Below are positions 1 to 6,061 of a stretch of DNA of 14,277 nucleotides, piece after piece. The DNA is from an uncultured Oscillospiraceae bacterium. Lineage in GTDB: Bacteria > Bacillota > Clostridia > Oscillospirales > Oscillospiraceae. Made by a program: the position numbers and the translations under genes. Positions within the stretch are counted from its first letter, which is position 1. Each line of letters starts with the position of its first letter. Below the pieces are notes generated by a model, which was not told where the DNA came from, ran no database searches, and was given only the letters and a program-made list of their open reading frames with translations. The stretch is taken from contig CAAEKI010000177.1 of assembly GCA_900756495.1 (NCBI GenBank), positions 1 to 14,277 of the forward strand, in the 5' to 3' direction.

Positions 1-174
1 CGGCGCCAGGGCGTCCCCGCCTACATCGTCTTTTCCGATGCCGCTCTGCGGGATATGTGCGAAAAGCGCCCCCGGACAGCGGACGAATTCCTGGGGGTCT
101 CCGGTGTGGGCCGAACCAAGCTGGAGAAATACGGCGCCGCCTTTCTGGCTGAAATCAGCCGCCGGTCAGAGTAA
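1..174 (+). CDS. recQ: RecQ-type ATP-dependent DNA helicase, C-terminal end (HRDC domain), partial
   Basis: The window opens inside a gene; 57 codons of its 3' end are read in frame 1 to a TAA at 172-174. The translation contains GVPAYIVFSDAALRDMC followed by RPRT, EFLGVSGVG and KLEKYG, the typical helical HRDC domain found at the C terminus of RecQ helicases. HRDC helps RecQ bind DNA and structured junctions; the helicase core lies outside the window. UvrD/Rep-like or RNase D-like proteins also carry HRDC domains, but the VFSD-LRDM-P wording and the short tail after the final helix fit RecQ best. The 5' end, start codon and regulation are not visible. No terminator follows directly; the nearest hairpin lies about 175 bases downstream. 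Confidence 0.85.
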   Translation, partial: RRQGVPAYIVFSDAALRDMCEKRPRTADEFLGVSGVGRTKLEKYGAAFLAEISRRSE

Positions 175-349
175 CAGACCTCCCTCCAATCAGCCCAGCC
201 CCCTGCCCCAGGCTGTCGCCGCGCAACCTCCCTCCGGGTTCTCGCCCTGTGATATCATACAGGCCGGCGCTCTGTCCTCCAGTCGCAAATTTGCGTCGGC
301 CTGTTTCCAATGCCCACGCGGAACGCCACTCAAGCCGGTGAATCACAGC
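175..349. other. Non-coding gap between recQ and the asnA terminator, with an inverted repeat
   Basis: I see no convincing gene here; the open frames in it lack ribosome sites and recognisable protein. It holds an 8-bp inverted repeat (ACAGGCCG at 259-266 and CGGCCTGT at 297-304) enclosing the palindrome CGCAAATTTGCG (284-295), and a smaller overlapping hairpin, CCTGT...ACAGG, around 246-263. It could be a structured RNA or decayed sequence. I do not recognise it as 6S, tmRNA, RNase P or SRP RNA. Confidence 0.35.
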
Positions 350-380
350 AAACTCCCGCTGCTGTATGCAGCGGGAGTTT
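350..380. terminator. Bidirectional intrinsic terminator between recQ and asnA
   Basis: A perfect 13-bp stem pairs 350-362 with 368-380 around a 5-base loop (TGTAT). Its base is AAA/TTT and its core is CTCCCGCTGC. On the plus strand the stem ends in a run of four T; on the minus strand it ends in TTTG. It lies 18 bases past the asnA stop codon and so most likely ends asnA, while also stopping transcripts coming from recQ. Confidence 0.8.
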
Positions 381-397
381 TAACCTTCATATATGAC

Positions 398-1411
398 TTA
401 AAGCAGGATAACCCCTGCCTCCCGGCAGGCCACCATGGTAGCTTCATCCCATACGCTGGCTTGGACTTCACCGATATGTGCCTTGCCCAGAAGCAGCATG
501 CACAGCCGGGACTGCCCAATTCCACCGCCGATGGTAAGAGGCAGCTCTCCTCTTAGGAGCATTTTATGGAAGGGGAGCTCCCGCCGTGCGTCGCATCCGG
601 CAATGGTAAGCTGTCGATCCAGAGCCTCCGGATCCACCCGGATTCCCATAGAGGAAACTTCAAAGGCCCGCGCAAGCACAGGATTCCAGAGGAGAATATC
701 CCCGTTGAGCGTCCAGTCGTCATAGTCAGGAGCGCGGCCGTCATGTGGTTTTCCGGACTTGAGCGCTCCCCCGATTCCCATCAGAAAGGTGGTAGGATGC
801 CCCTTTACCCAGGCGTCCTCCCGCTCCCTGGGGGATAGCTCCGGCCAGAGATCCTCCAGTTCCTGCGCCGTGACAAAGGCCACCTCTGTATCCAGCACAG
901 GAAGCGTACTGAGCTGGGGATAGACTGCCCGCAGGGTATCCTGTGTCTCCCGTATCGCCTTGACGATGGCGGTGACGGTATTCTTTAAATAACCTTCATT
1001 CCGGTCTCTGGGGGCAATGACTTTCTCCCAATCCCACTGGTCAACATAGACTGAGTGGAGATTGTCCAGCTCCTCATCCCGCCGAATGGCGTTCATATCG
1101 GTATAGAGTCCCTCACCCACGGAAAACTGATAGCGGTGGAGGGCCATACGCTTCCACTTGGCCAGTGAGTGGACCACCTGGGCCTCCCGGCCTGCGGCTG
1201 GAATATCGAAGGAAACCGCTCTCTCTATGCCATTGAGGTCATCATTCAGGCCTGTGGACGCCTCCACAAACAGTGGAGCCGAGACCCGGCGCAGGTGCAG
1301 GGCGCCGCCCAGAGTATCCTCAAAAAGCCGCTTTAAAAGGCCAATGGCCTTTTGCGTATCATACAAGTTGAGCTTGGGCGCATACCCCTGTGGAATAACC
1401 GTTTTTAACAT
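398..1411 (-). CDS. asnA: Aspartate--ammonia ligase (asparagine synthetase A)
   Basis: The protein makes L-asparagine from L-aspartate, ammonia and ATP, releasing AMP and pyrophosphate, in the cytoplasm. AsnA is a homodimer with a class II aminoacyl-tRNA-synthetase-like fold. The 337-residue product matches the usual length (about 330). Family blocks read in order: [10 protein letters not shown] near the N terminus, [59 protein letters not shown], a central [21 protein letters not shown], GIRVD, and near the C terminus [16 protein letters not shown]. I chose the ATG at 1411: AAAGGAG ends 8 bases before it, whereas the in-frame GTG at 1420 overlaps that ribosome site. It is a single gene, divergent from the GNAT gene, with its own promoter and a terminator just downstream. 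No asparagine-sensing element was recognised. Confidence 0.95.
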   Translation of the reverse strand: [337 protein letters not shown]

Positions 1412-1443
1412 GAGAAGCACTCCTTTGACCGGTGGAATAATTT

Positions 1444-1472
1444 ATTATACTGTGTCCGGCATGGAAAAGCAA
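1444..1472 (-). promoter_or_regulatory. Sigma-A-type promoter of asnA
   Basis: On the minus strand TTGCTT (1472-1467) is followed by a 17-base spacer and a perfect TATAAT (1449-1444). Transcription should start near 1437, leaving a leader of only about 25 bases before the asnA ATG. That is too short for a riboswitch or T-box, so any control would act at the promoter. Confidence 0.75.
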
Positions 1473-1501
1473 GCCGAAGGAGGTTTAGAATTCCCATGCT
1501 C

Positions 1502-1530
1502 TTGCAGAACCAAGCCGTCTGTGCTACAAT
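1502..1530 (+). promoter_or_regulatory. Sigma-A-type promoter of the GNAT gene
   Basis: TTGCAG (1502-1507), a 17-base spacer and TACAAT (1525-1530) precede the acetyltransferase start by about 35 bases. It is divergent from the asnA promoter; the two -35 boxes are about 30 bases apart. Confidence 0.65.
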
Positions 1531-1564
1531 CAAAGGAACTTTCAGCTGATAGGGAGGAATCGCC

Positions 1565-2086
1565 TTGCTTACGATTCGCCCGGCTGTGCCGGATGACTTA
1601 GCGCATATTATGGCTATAGTGGAGCGTGCGGTGGATGAGATGAACCACCGGGGCAACCCACAGTGGGGCCCTGGTTATCCCAGTCTCGCCCACTACGCCG
1701 GGGCACTGGCAGAAGGAAGCCTGTATGTAGCCGAGGACGGCGCCCTTTTGGGCTGTGCTGTTTTCAATACGGAGGAGGAGCCCGCTTACGCCTCTGTCTC
1801 CTGGTCGTTTCCTGGCCCGGCCTTGGTCATTCACAAAATGGTGGTGGACCCAGACGCACAGCGCCGGGGCGTAGCATCCGCCCTTTTTGCCCAGTGTGAG
1901 GCGTTGGCCCGTGCGCAGGGACTCTCTTCCCTGCGCGTGGATACCTACACCAAAAACGACAGGATGCAGTCCCTCCTCCGCAAACAGGGCTTTTCCCTCG
2001 CCGGAGAAGTCCATTTCCCTATGAATCCCCTGCCCTATCTGTGTTTTGAAAAGATCCTGACGGCAATTCCTTGCAATAGCGAATGA
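1565..2086 (+). CDS. GNAT family N-acetyltransferase
   Basis: This 173-residue protein has the GCN5-related acetyltransferase fold: an N-terminal LTIRPAVPDDLAHI strand and helix, an acceptor-side region with GNPQWGPGYP at about 30-39, then the acetyl-CoA-binding motif A, VVDPDAQRRGVASALF, at about 93-108 (the Q/R-x-x-G-x-A signature is QRRGVA). It ends with RVDTYTKNDRMQSLLRKQGF, the usual motif B region in which acetylated proteins or small amines are handled. The family transfers acetyl groups from acetyl-CoA; the acceptor cannot be told from the sequence. Translation starts at a TTG (1565), supported by AGGGAGG at 1551-1557, seven bases upstream. There is no ATG nearer. Its 3' end overlaps the promoter of the following nicotinamidase gene, and no terminator follows it, so some read-through into pncA is likely. 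Confidence 0.88.
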   Translation: MLTIRPAVPDDLAHIMAIVERAVDEMNHRGNPQWGPGYPSLAHYAGALAEGSLYVAEDGALLGCAVFNTEEEPAYASVSWSFPGPALVIHKMVVDPDAQRRGVASALFAQCEALARAQGLSSLRVDTYTKNDRMQSLLRKQGFSLAGEVHFPMNPLPYLCFEKILTAIPCNSE

Positions 2087-2099
2087 GAAAGCATATAAT
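2071..2099 (+). promoter_or_regulatory. Strong sigma-A-type promoter of the pncA-pncB cluster
   Basis: TTGCAA (2071-2076), a 17-base spacer and a perfect TATAAT (2094-2099). The -35 box lies inside the end of the GNAT gene and the -10 just after its stop. The predicted start point near 2106 gives a 30-base AT-rich leader before the pncA ATG. No NiaR operator was recognised with confidence. Confidence 0.8.
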
Positions 2100-2135
2100 A
2101 ATTACTATTCTAAATATAAGGCGGTATTATATACA

Positions 2136-2663
2136 ATGAAAAAACTTTTGATTGTTGTAGACTACCAGTGTGATTTTGTCAACGGCCCCTTGGGCTTTCC
2201 CGAAGCGGTGGCTCTGGACGACATTATCTCAAATAAGATCGCCGAGCTTCGGGCGGACGGCGGCGATATCGCCTTTACCATGGATGGCCACAAGGAAAAC
2301 TACGCCGAAACCATGGAGGGCAGGAAGCTGCCCATTCCCCACTGCATTGAGGGCACTGAAGGCCGTACCCTTTACGGCCAGACGGCCTCCGCCCGCCGCC
2401 CTCTGGACCGCTGCATCCTGAAGAGCACCTTCCCCGCCCTGGAACTGGGCACCTGGCTCAAAGGCAAGGACTATGACGAAGTCGAGCTGTGCGGTGTGGT
2501 GTCCTATCAGTGTGTACTGGCCAATGCCGTCATGGTCAAGGCCGCTCTGCCTGAGGCCGAGGTAGTGGTGGACGCAAAATGCGTTGCCGGGCCTGACCCC
2601 GCATTGCATCAAAAGGCCCTGGATGTAATGGAGGCACTGCACATTACGGTCCGTAACCGGTAA
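2136..2663 (+). CDS. pncA: Nicotinamidase (isochorismatase-family cysteine hydrolase)
   Basis: PncA hydrolyses nicotinamide to nicotinate and ammonia in the cytoplasm, the first step of the deamidating route of NAD salvage. The 175-residue protein shows the full family set: catalytic Asp9 in VVDYQCDFVNG, Lys96 in ILKSTF and nucleophile Cys126 in CGVVSYQCVLAN. The metal-binding residues also fit: Asp50 and His52 in TMDGH, and His69 in PIPHC. Length is typical for bacterial PncA (about 180-210), at the short end. The ATG at 2136 has a modest AAGGCGG about 11 bases upstream. The next gene on the same strand, 48 bases away, is pncB, which uses the product of this enzyme, so the assignment to nicotinamide rather than another isochorismatase-family substrate is well supported by context. 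Confidence 0.93.
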   Translation: MKKLLIVVDYQCDFVNGPLGFPEAVALDDIISNKIAELRADGGDIAFTMDGHKENYAETMEGRKLPIPHCIEGTEGRTLYGQTASARRPLDRCILKSTFPALELGTWLKGKDYDEVELCGVVSYQCVLANAVMVKAALPEAEVVVDAKCVAGPDPALHQKALDVMEALHITVRNR

Positions 2664-2711
2664 TCCGTCTCCCCATCCCCGCAGGCAGGCCATGATAAGG
2701 AGGATCCTTCC

Positions 2712-4157
2712 ATGAAGACCCACATGAATTATACACTTCTCTGCGACTTTTACGAACTGACCATGGCCAATGGCTACTTTCAAACCGGGCTGGCCGACCA
2801 GATCTGCTATTTCGACGTATTCTTCCGCAGTGTTCCTGACGAGGGCGGCTTTGCCATTGCAGCAGGGCTTGAGCAGGTTGTCGACTATATCGAGCACCTT
2901 AGCTTTGACGATGAGGACATCGATTATCTGCGCGGCAAGGGGAACTTCTGCGAGGCGTTCCTGGAATACCTGCGCACCTTTCGCTTTACAGGGGACATCT
3001 GGGCTGTTCCCGAGGGCACGCCTATCTTTCCCCGGGAGCCCATTTTCACTGTCCGCGCGCCCGCTATCCAGGCTCAGTTTATTGAGACCTTCGTACTGTT
3101 GAGCCTGAATCACCAGTCCCTGATTGCCACCAAGTCCAACCGCATTGTCCGGGCCGCCTCCGGGCGGCCCGTGAGCGAGTTTGGCTCCCGCAGAGCCCAA
3201 GGTGCCGACGGGGCGGTCCTTGGCGCCCGCGCCTCTTACATCGCCGGCTGCGCGGGGACCGCCTGTACCTTAGCCGACGAGCTCTACGGTACCCCGGCCG
3301 GGGGCACCATGGCTCACTCCTGGGTCCAGATGTTCCCTGACGAGTATACCGCGTTTAAGACCTATTGCCAGCTCTATCCCCATGCGGCTACCCTGCTGGT
3401 GGATACCTACAATGTGCTAAAATCGGGCGTTCCCAATGCCATCCGGGCCTTTAAAGAGGTTCTGCTGCCGCAAGGTATTACCAACTGCGCCATCCGGCTG
3501 GATTCGGGAGACCTGACCTATCTCTCCCGCAAGGCCCGCAGAATGCTGGATGCAGCCGAACTGACCGACTGCAAAATTGTGGCCTCCAACGCTCTGGACG
3601 AGTATATCATTCGGGATCTCCTCCTTCAGGGCGCTCAGATCGACTCCTTTGGCGTCGGGGAGCGGCTGATCACCTCCAAATCGGAGCCCGTCTTTGGAGG
3701 CGTCTACAAGCTGTGTGCCGTCGAGGATGCACAGGGGAATATCATTCCCAAAATCAAGATCAGCGAAAACCCGGCCAAGATCACCAATCCCCACTTCAAG
3801 AAGGTGTATCGGCTCTATGCAAAGGAGAGCGGGAAAGCTTTTGCCGATCTGATTACACTCCATGACGAGACGATAGACGGCTCCGGCCCCTTGGAGCTCT
3901 TTGATCCGGACGCCACCTGGAAGCGGAAAACCTTTAGCGATTTCACCGTCCGTGAGCTGCTCGTCCCCGTGTTCCTTGGTGGCAGACGGGTGTACAAGTC
4001 CCCTCCCATCCACGAGATCCGAACTTATTGTGCCGCCCAGGTGGAACTCCTCTGGGATGAGGTCAAGCGCTTTGAAAATCCTCACAACTACTATGTGGAC
4101 CTCTCACAAAAGCTCTGGGATGTAAAGCAGTCCCTTCTCAAGTGCCAGGGATGCTGA
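2712..4157 (+). CDS. pncB: Nicotinate phosphoribosyltransferase
   Basis: The enzyme joins nicotinate to phosphoribosyl pyrophosphate, with ATP hydrolysis, giving nicotinate mononucleotide for NAD synthesis. The 481-residue length fits the larger bacterial/eukaryotic-type NAPRTase. Family landmarks are LLCDFYELTMANGYF at 9-23, FDVFFRS at 34-40, EFGSRRAQG at about 156-164, GTMAHSWVQMF at about 198-208 whose His202 fits the phosphorylated catalytic histidine, and IRLDSGDL (phosphate-binding region) further on, followed by FGVGERL. A near-ideal AAGGAGGA (2697-2704) sits seven bases before the ATG at 2712. It lies downstream of pncA on the same strand and overlaps the start of the phosphoesterase gene, so the three are probably co-transcribed from the promoter at 2071-2099. 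Confidence 0.95.
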   Translation: MKTHMNYTLLCDFYELTMANGYFQTGLADQICYFDVFFRSVPDEGGFAIAAGLEQVVDYIEHLSFDDEDIDYLRGKGNFCEAFLEYLRTFRFTGDIWAVPEGTPIFPREPIFTVRAPAIQAQFIETFVLLSLNHQSLIATKSNRIVRAASGRPVSEFGSRRAQGADGAVLGARASYIAGCAGTACTLADELYGTPAGGTMAHSWVQMFPDEYTAFKTYCQLYPHAATLLVDTYNVLKSGVPNAIRAFKEVLLPQGITNCAIRLDSGDLTYLSRKARRMLDAAELTDCKIVASNALDEYIIRDLLLQGAQIDSFGVGERLITSKSEPVFGGVYKLCAVEDAQGNIIPKIKISENPAKITNPHFKKVYRLYAKESGKAFADLITLHDETIDGSGPLELFDPDATWKRKTFSDFTVRELLVPVFLGGRRVYKSPPIHEIRTYCAAQVELLWDEVKRFENPHNYYVDLSQKLWDVKQSLLKCQGC

Positions 4158-4987
4158 CCAAGTGCAAGAGAAAAAATCGCCGCCGGTTTGCCGCAGTGTT
4201 TGCAGCAGCCACAGCGGCCGTGGTTTTCATTGTACCGGGCCTTGACAGCCGCCTAATCGTACGTCAATATGAGATTCACTCCGACAAATTGTCCGGCGCA
4301 GTGCGCCTTGCCCTTATCACAGACTTCCACAGCTGCAGCTATGGCGAGGGCCAGTCGGAACTGGTGGACGCCGTACGGGCTCAGAAGCCCGATCTCATCC
4401 TCCTGGGCGGGGATATCATCGACGATGCCGTACCACCCGGCCATGCGCTGGAACTGACGGAAATTCTGGCCAAGGAGTACCCCTGCTACTATGTCACCGG
4501 CAACCACGAACTCTGGAGCGGAAAGTCGGAGACATACAAGGCGTCCCTTCGGGCTCTGGGGGTAACTGTACTGGAGGGGGACCGCCTTACCCTCTCTGTC
4601 CGCGGGCAGTCCATCGACTTGTGTGGATTGGACGATCCAGCCGTGGGGGAGGACACTTGGTCAGAACAGCTCTCCACCTGCACTGCCGGAACCGAGGGCC
4701 GGTATACCGTTTTGCTCTCCCATCGGCCCGAACGGATTGAAACCTATCTCTCTTATCCGTTTGATCTGATTCTGTCCGGCCATGCCCACGGAGGGCAGTG
4801 GCGCTTTCCTGGCCTTATCAACGGTCTCATTGCCCCTAACCAGGGGCTCTTCCCTCAATATGCCGGCGGTCGGTATGACTTTGGGGACACCGTTTTTATC
4901 GTCAGCCGGGGACTGGCTCGGGAGACAACCCGAATCCCCCGATTCTACAATCGTCCTGAATTAGTCATCGTCGATCTCATGCCATAA
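4151..4987 (+). CDS. Membrane-anchored calcineurin-like metallophosphoesterase
   Basis: The 278-residue protein has a basic N terminus (KCKRKNRRR), one hydrophobic segment at about 13-30, and then an outward-facing phosphoesterase domain. All metal-binding blocks are present in order: TDFH (Asp58, His60), LGGDIIDD (Asp88), GNHE (Asn118-His119), LLSHRPE (His191) and SGHAHGGQWR (210-218). The layout resembles YkuE/YaeI-type enzymes that act at the membrane; the substrate (a lipid-phosphate, nucleotide or other phosphoester) cannot be told. The ATG at 4151 lies inside the last codons of pncB and overlaps its TGA stop (ATGCTGA), a translational coupling arrangement; an in-frame GTG at 4142 is the alternative start. 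The coupling to niacin salvage is notable but does not prove a role in it. Confidence 0.88.
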   Translation: MLTKCKRKNRRRFAAVFAAATAAVVFIVPGLDSRLIVRQYEIHSDKLSGAVRLALITDFHSCSYGEGQSELVDAVRAQKPDLILLGGDIIDDAVPPGHALELTEILAKEYPCYYVTGNHELWSGKSETYKASLRALGVTVLEGDRLTLSVRGQSIDLCGLDDPAVGEDTWSEQLSTCTAGTEGRYTVLLSHRPERIETYLSYPFDLILSGHAHGGQWRFPGLINGLIAPNQGLFPQYAGGRYDFGDTVFIVSRGLARETTRIPRFYNRPELVIVDLMP

Positions 4988-5023
4988 AAACCCGCCGTGT
5001 GCTTCTGCACACGGCGGGTTTTT
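4986..5023. terminator. Strong bidirectional intrinsic terminator
   Basis: A perfect 17-bp stem pairs 4986-5002 with 5007-5023 around the loop TTCT. The stem is A-rich then GC-rich (ACCCGCCGTGTGC) and is followed by a T run (5019-5024). It begins at the phosphoesterase stop codon and runs up to the stop codon of the convergent XRE gene, so it serves both. Confidence 0.93.
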
Positions 5024-5346
5024 TATCCTCGTGCGAGAATTCGGGCGATCTCCAACAGTATCCGCTTCCGCGGTCCGTCCATCCGCCCTGTCACATGGGC
5101 CAATTCCCGATCCAAGTAGTAATCCTGTTCTACAGCCACTCCGGTAATCAGTGCAGCCAGCTCACATCCCAAATGCCCGGCAATCGCCGATAGTGTCTCC
5201 AGACTGATTTTAGTTACACCCCGCTCAATCTGACTGATATACCCAACCGAGACACCCATGGCCTCGGCCAAACGCTCCTGGGTCATACCCTGAGCCTTTC
5301 TCCGGTCTTTGATCCGTCTTCCGATGGCACTGTAGTCAATGTTCAT
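5023..5346 (-). CDS. XRE-family transcriptional regulator (107 aa)
   Basis: The N-terminal two thirds is a clear Cro/C1 helix-turn-helix domain: IGRRIKDRRKAQGMTQERLAEAMGVSVGYISQIERGVTKISLETL, with the TQERLAEAMGVSVGYISQIERG stretch forming the two DNA-contacting helices. The remaining 40 residues (ALITGVAVEQDYYLDRELAHV...RKRILLEIARIL) are probably a dimerisation helix, as in SinR/ClgR-like small regulators. I chose the ATG at 5346 with GGGTGAT at 5358-5352 as ribosome site; an in-frame TTG at 5352 is the alternative. It is divergent from another small XRE gene and shares a 220-base AT-rich control region with it. Target genes are unknown. Confidence 0.88.
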   Translation of the reverse strand: MNIDYSAIGRRIKDRRKAQGMTQERLAEAMGVSVGYISQIERGVTKISLETLSAIAGHLGCELAALITGVAVEQDYYLDRELAHVTGRMDGPRKRILLEIARILARG

Positions 5347-5439
5347 CTGCAATCACCCAAATATTAGTGTATCGGCTGATTTTAAAAATATACAGATATA
5401 GCAGACTTAAACTATAGCTATTGTTTTTATAATTGTCGT

Positions 5440-5455
5440 TTTACGTCGATGTAAA
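5440..5455. promoter_or_regulatory. Dyad TTTAC-N6-GTAAA, candidate operator
   Basis: TTTAC (5440-5444) and GTAAA (5451-5455) form a 16-bp interrupted palindrome roughly midway between the two divergent XRE genes. Size and symmetry suit binding of an XRE dimer. In AT-rich DNA such short dyads also arise by chance, so this is a weak call. Confidence 0.35.
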
Positions 5456-5509
5456 TCTTTCCAAGCACATCTTTTACCTGCATTTTGCCTGCCTTTCTGC
5501 CCATTTAAT

Positions 5510-5543
5510 AGGTCAATTCACCCTTAATTTTAAAAGGTCAATT
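5510..5543 (+). repeat. Direct repeat AGGTCAATT, 25-bp period, upstream of the 79-aa XRE gene
   Basis: AGGTCAATT occurs at 5510-5518 and again at 5535-5543. The similarity extends a few bases to the left (TTTAATAGG against TTTTAAAAGG). The second copy is about 25 bases before the ATG at 5568. The position suggests an operator for self-repression or activation by one of the two neighbouring XRE proteins. Confidence 0.45.
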
Positions 5544-5567
5544 TGTCATAATTTAGTCGGTGATAAT

Positions 5568-5807
5568 ATGAGCCGTTTGCGTGATCTCAGAAAAGCGCGT
5601 AAGTATACACAGGTCAAAATTCAGATGCTAACCGGAATCGATCAGAGCGACTATTCCAAAATTGAGACCGGAAAGCGTTACTATACGTTTGAACAGTGCA
5701 AACGCATTGCTCTGGCATTGAATACCAGTATGGATTATCTGGCCGGGCTGACCGATATTAAGAAGCCCTATGAGCGCAGTAAATCCCTAAAGGATTCCAG
5801 CGAATAA
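5568..5807 (+). CDS. Small XRE-family transcriptional regulator (79 aa)
   Basis: A single-domain Cro/C1-type DNA-binding protein. MSRLRDLRKARKYTQVKIQ and TGIDQSDYSKIETGKRYYT form the helix-turn-helix (about residues 3-40), followed by FEQCKRIALALNTSMDYLAGLTD, a very common ending of small phage-like and chromosomal XRE repressors. The frame is open upstream to 5433, but that part is AT-rich, low in recognisable protein and contains the putative operators, so the ATG at 5568 is preferred; a weak GGTGAT lies four bases before it. It is divergent from the 107-residue XRE gene. Nothing downstream on the same strand belongs to it, since a large hairpin and a convergent gene follow. Confidence 0.85.
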   Translation: MSRLRDLRKARKYTQVKIQMLTGIDQSDYSKIETGKRYYTFEQCKRIALALNTSMDYLAGLTDIKKPYERSKSLKDSSE

Positions 5808-6061
5808 AACTTTTTCACTTCTCTTTTGCCCCCAATTCACACTCTGGGTTCTACAGATACAGATCCTGTATTAATGGGTCGTAACTATAAAACCCGTTGC
5901 GCCTATTTCAAAACAAAATTTTATATAAATTCAAAAAGTTGTATAAAGTTGCTAAAAAGCAACTTTATACAACTTTTTCACTGCTATCATCTTGTATTTG
6001 ATACAGAAAAGCGTATCTTTCAGCAATGCCTCCCCTTCAGACCACTTTGCCGGCCACAAAC
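5808..6061. other. Intergenic region between convergent genes
   Basis: AT-rich, with no supported gene. The only recognisable structure is the large hairpin at 5933-5978, listed separately. The open frames crossing the region are continuations of antisense frames of the beta-helix gene and lack ribosome sites. Confidence 0.6.
5933..5978. terminator. Perfect 21-bp inverted repeat, bidirectional terminator
   Basis: 5933-5953 and 5958-5978 are exact reverse complements around the loop AAAA. The arms start with AAAAAGTTG and end with CAACTTTTT, giving a T run on both strands. It lies between the convergent XRE (79 aa) and beta-helix genes, so it most likely ends both transcripts. The long, AT-rich, perfectly paired arms are unusual for a plain terminator. 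Confidence 0.75.

Noticed and set aside
2229..3200. Long minus-strand open frame (323 codons)
   Set aside because: It lies antisense to pncA and pncB, both of which have full sets of family residues; its translation shows no domain and no ribosome site.
5510..5543. Start of a CRISPR array
   Set aside because: Only two 9-bp repeat units, no cas genes and no further copies.
5433..5567. N-terminal extension of the 79-residue XRE protein
   Set aside because: AT-rich, holds the repeats and the dyad, and reads as low-complexity protein; the helix-turn-helix domain starts at the ATG at 5568.
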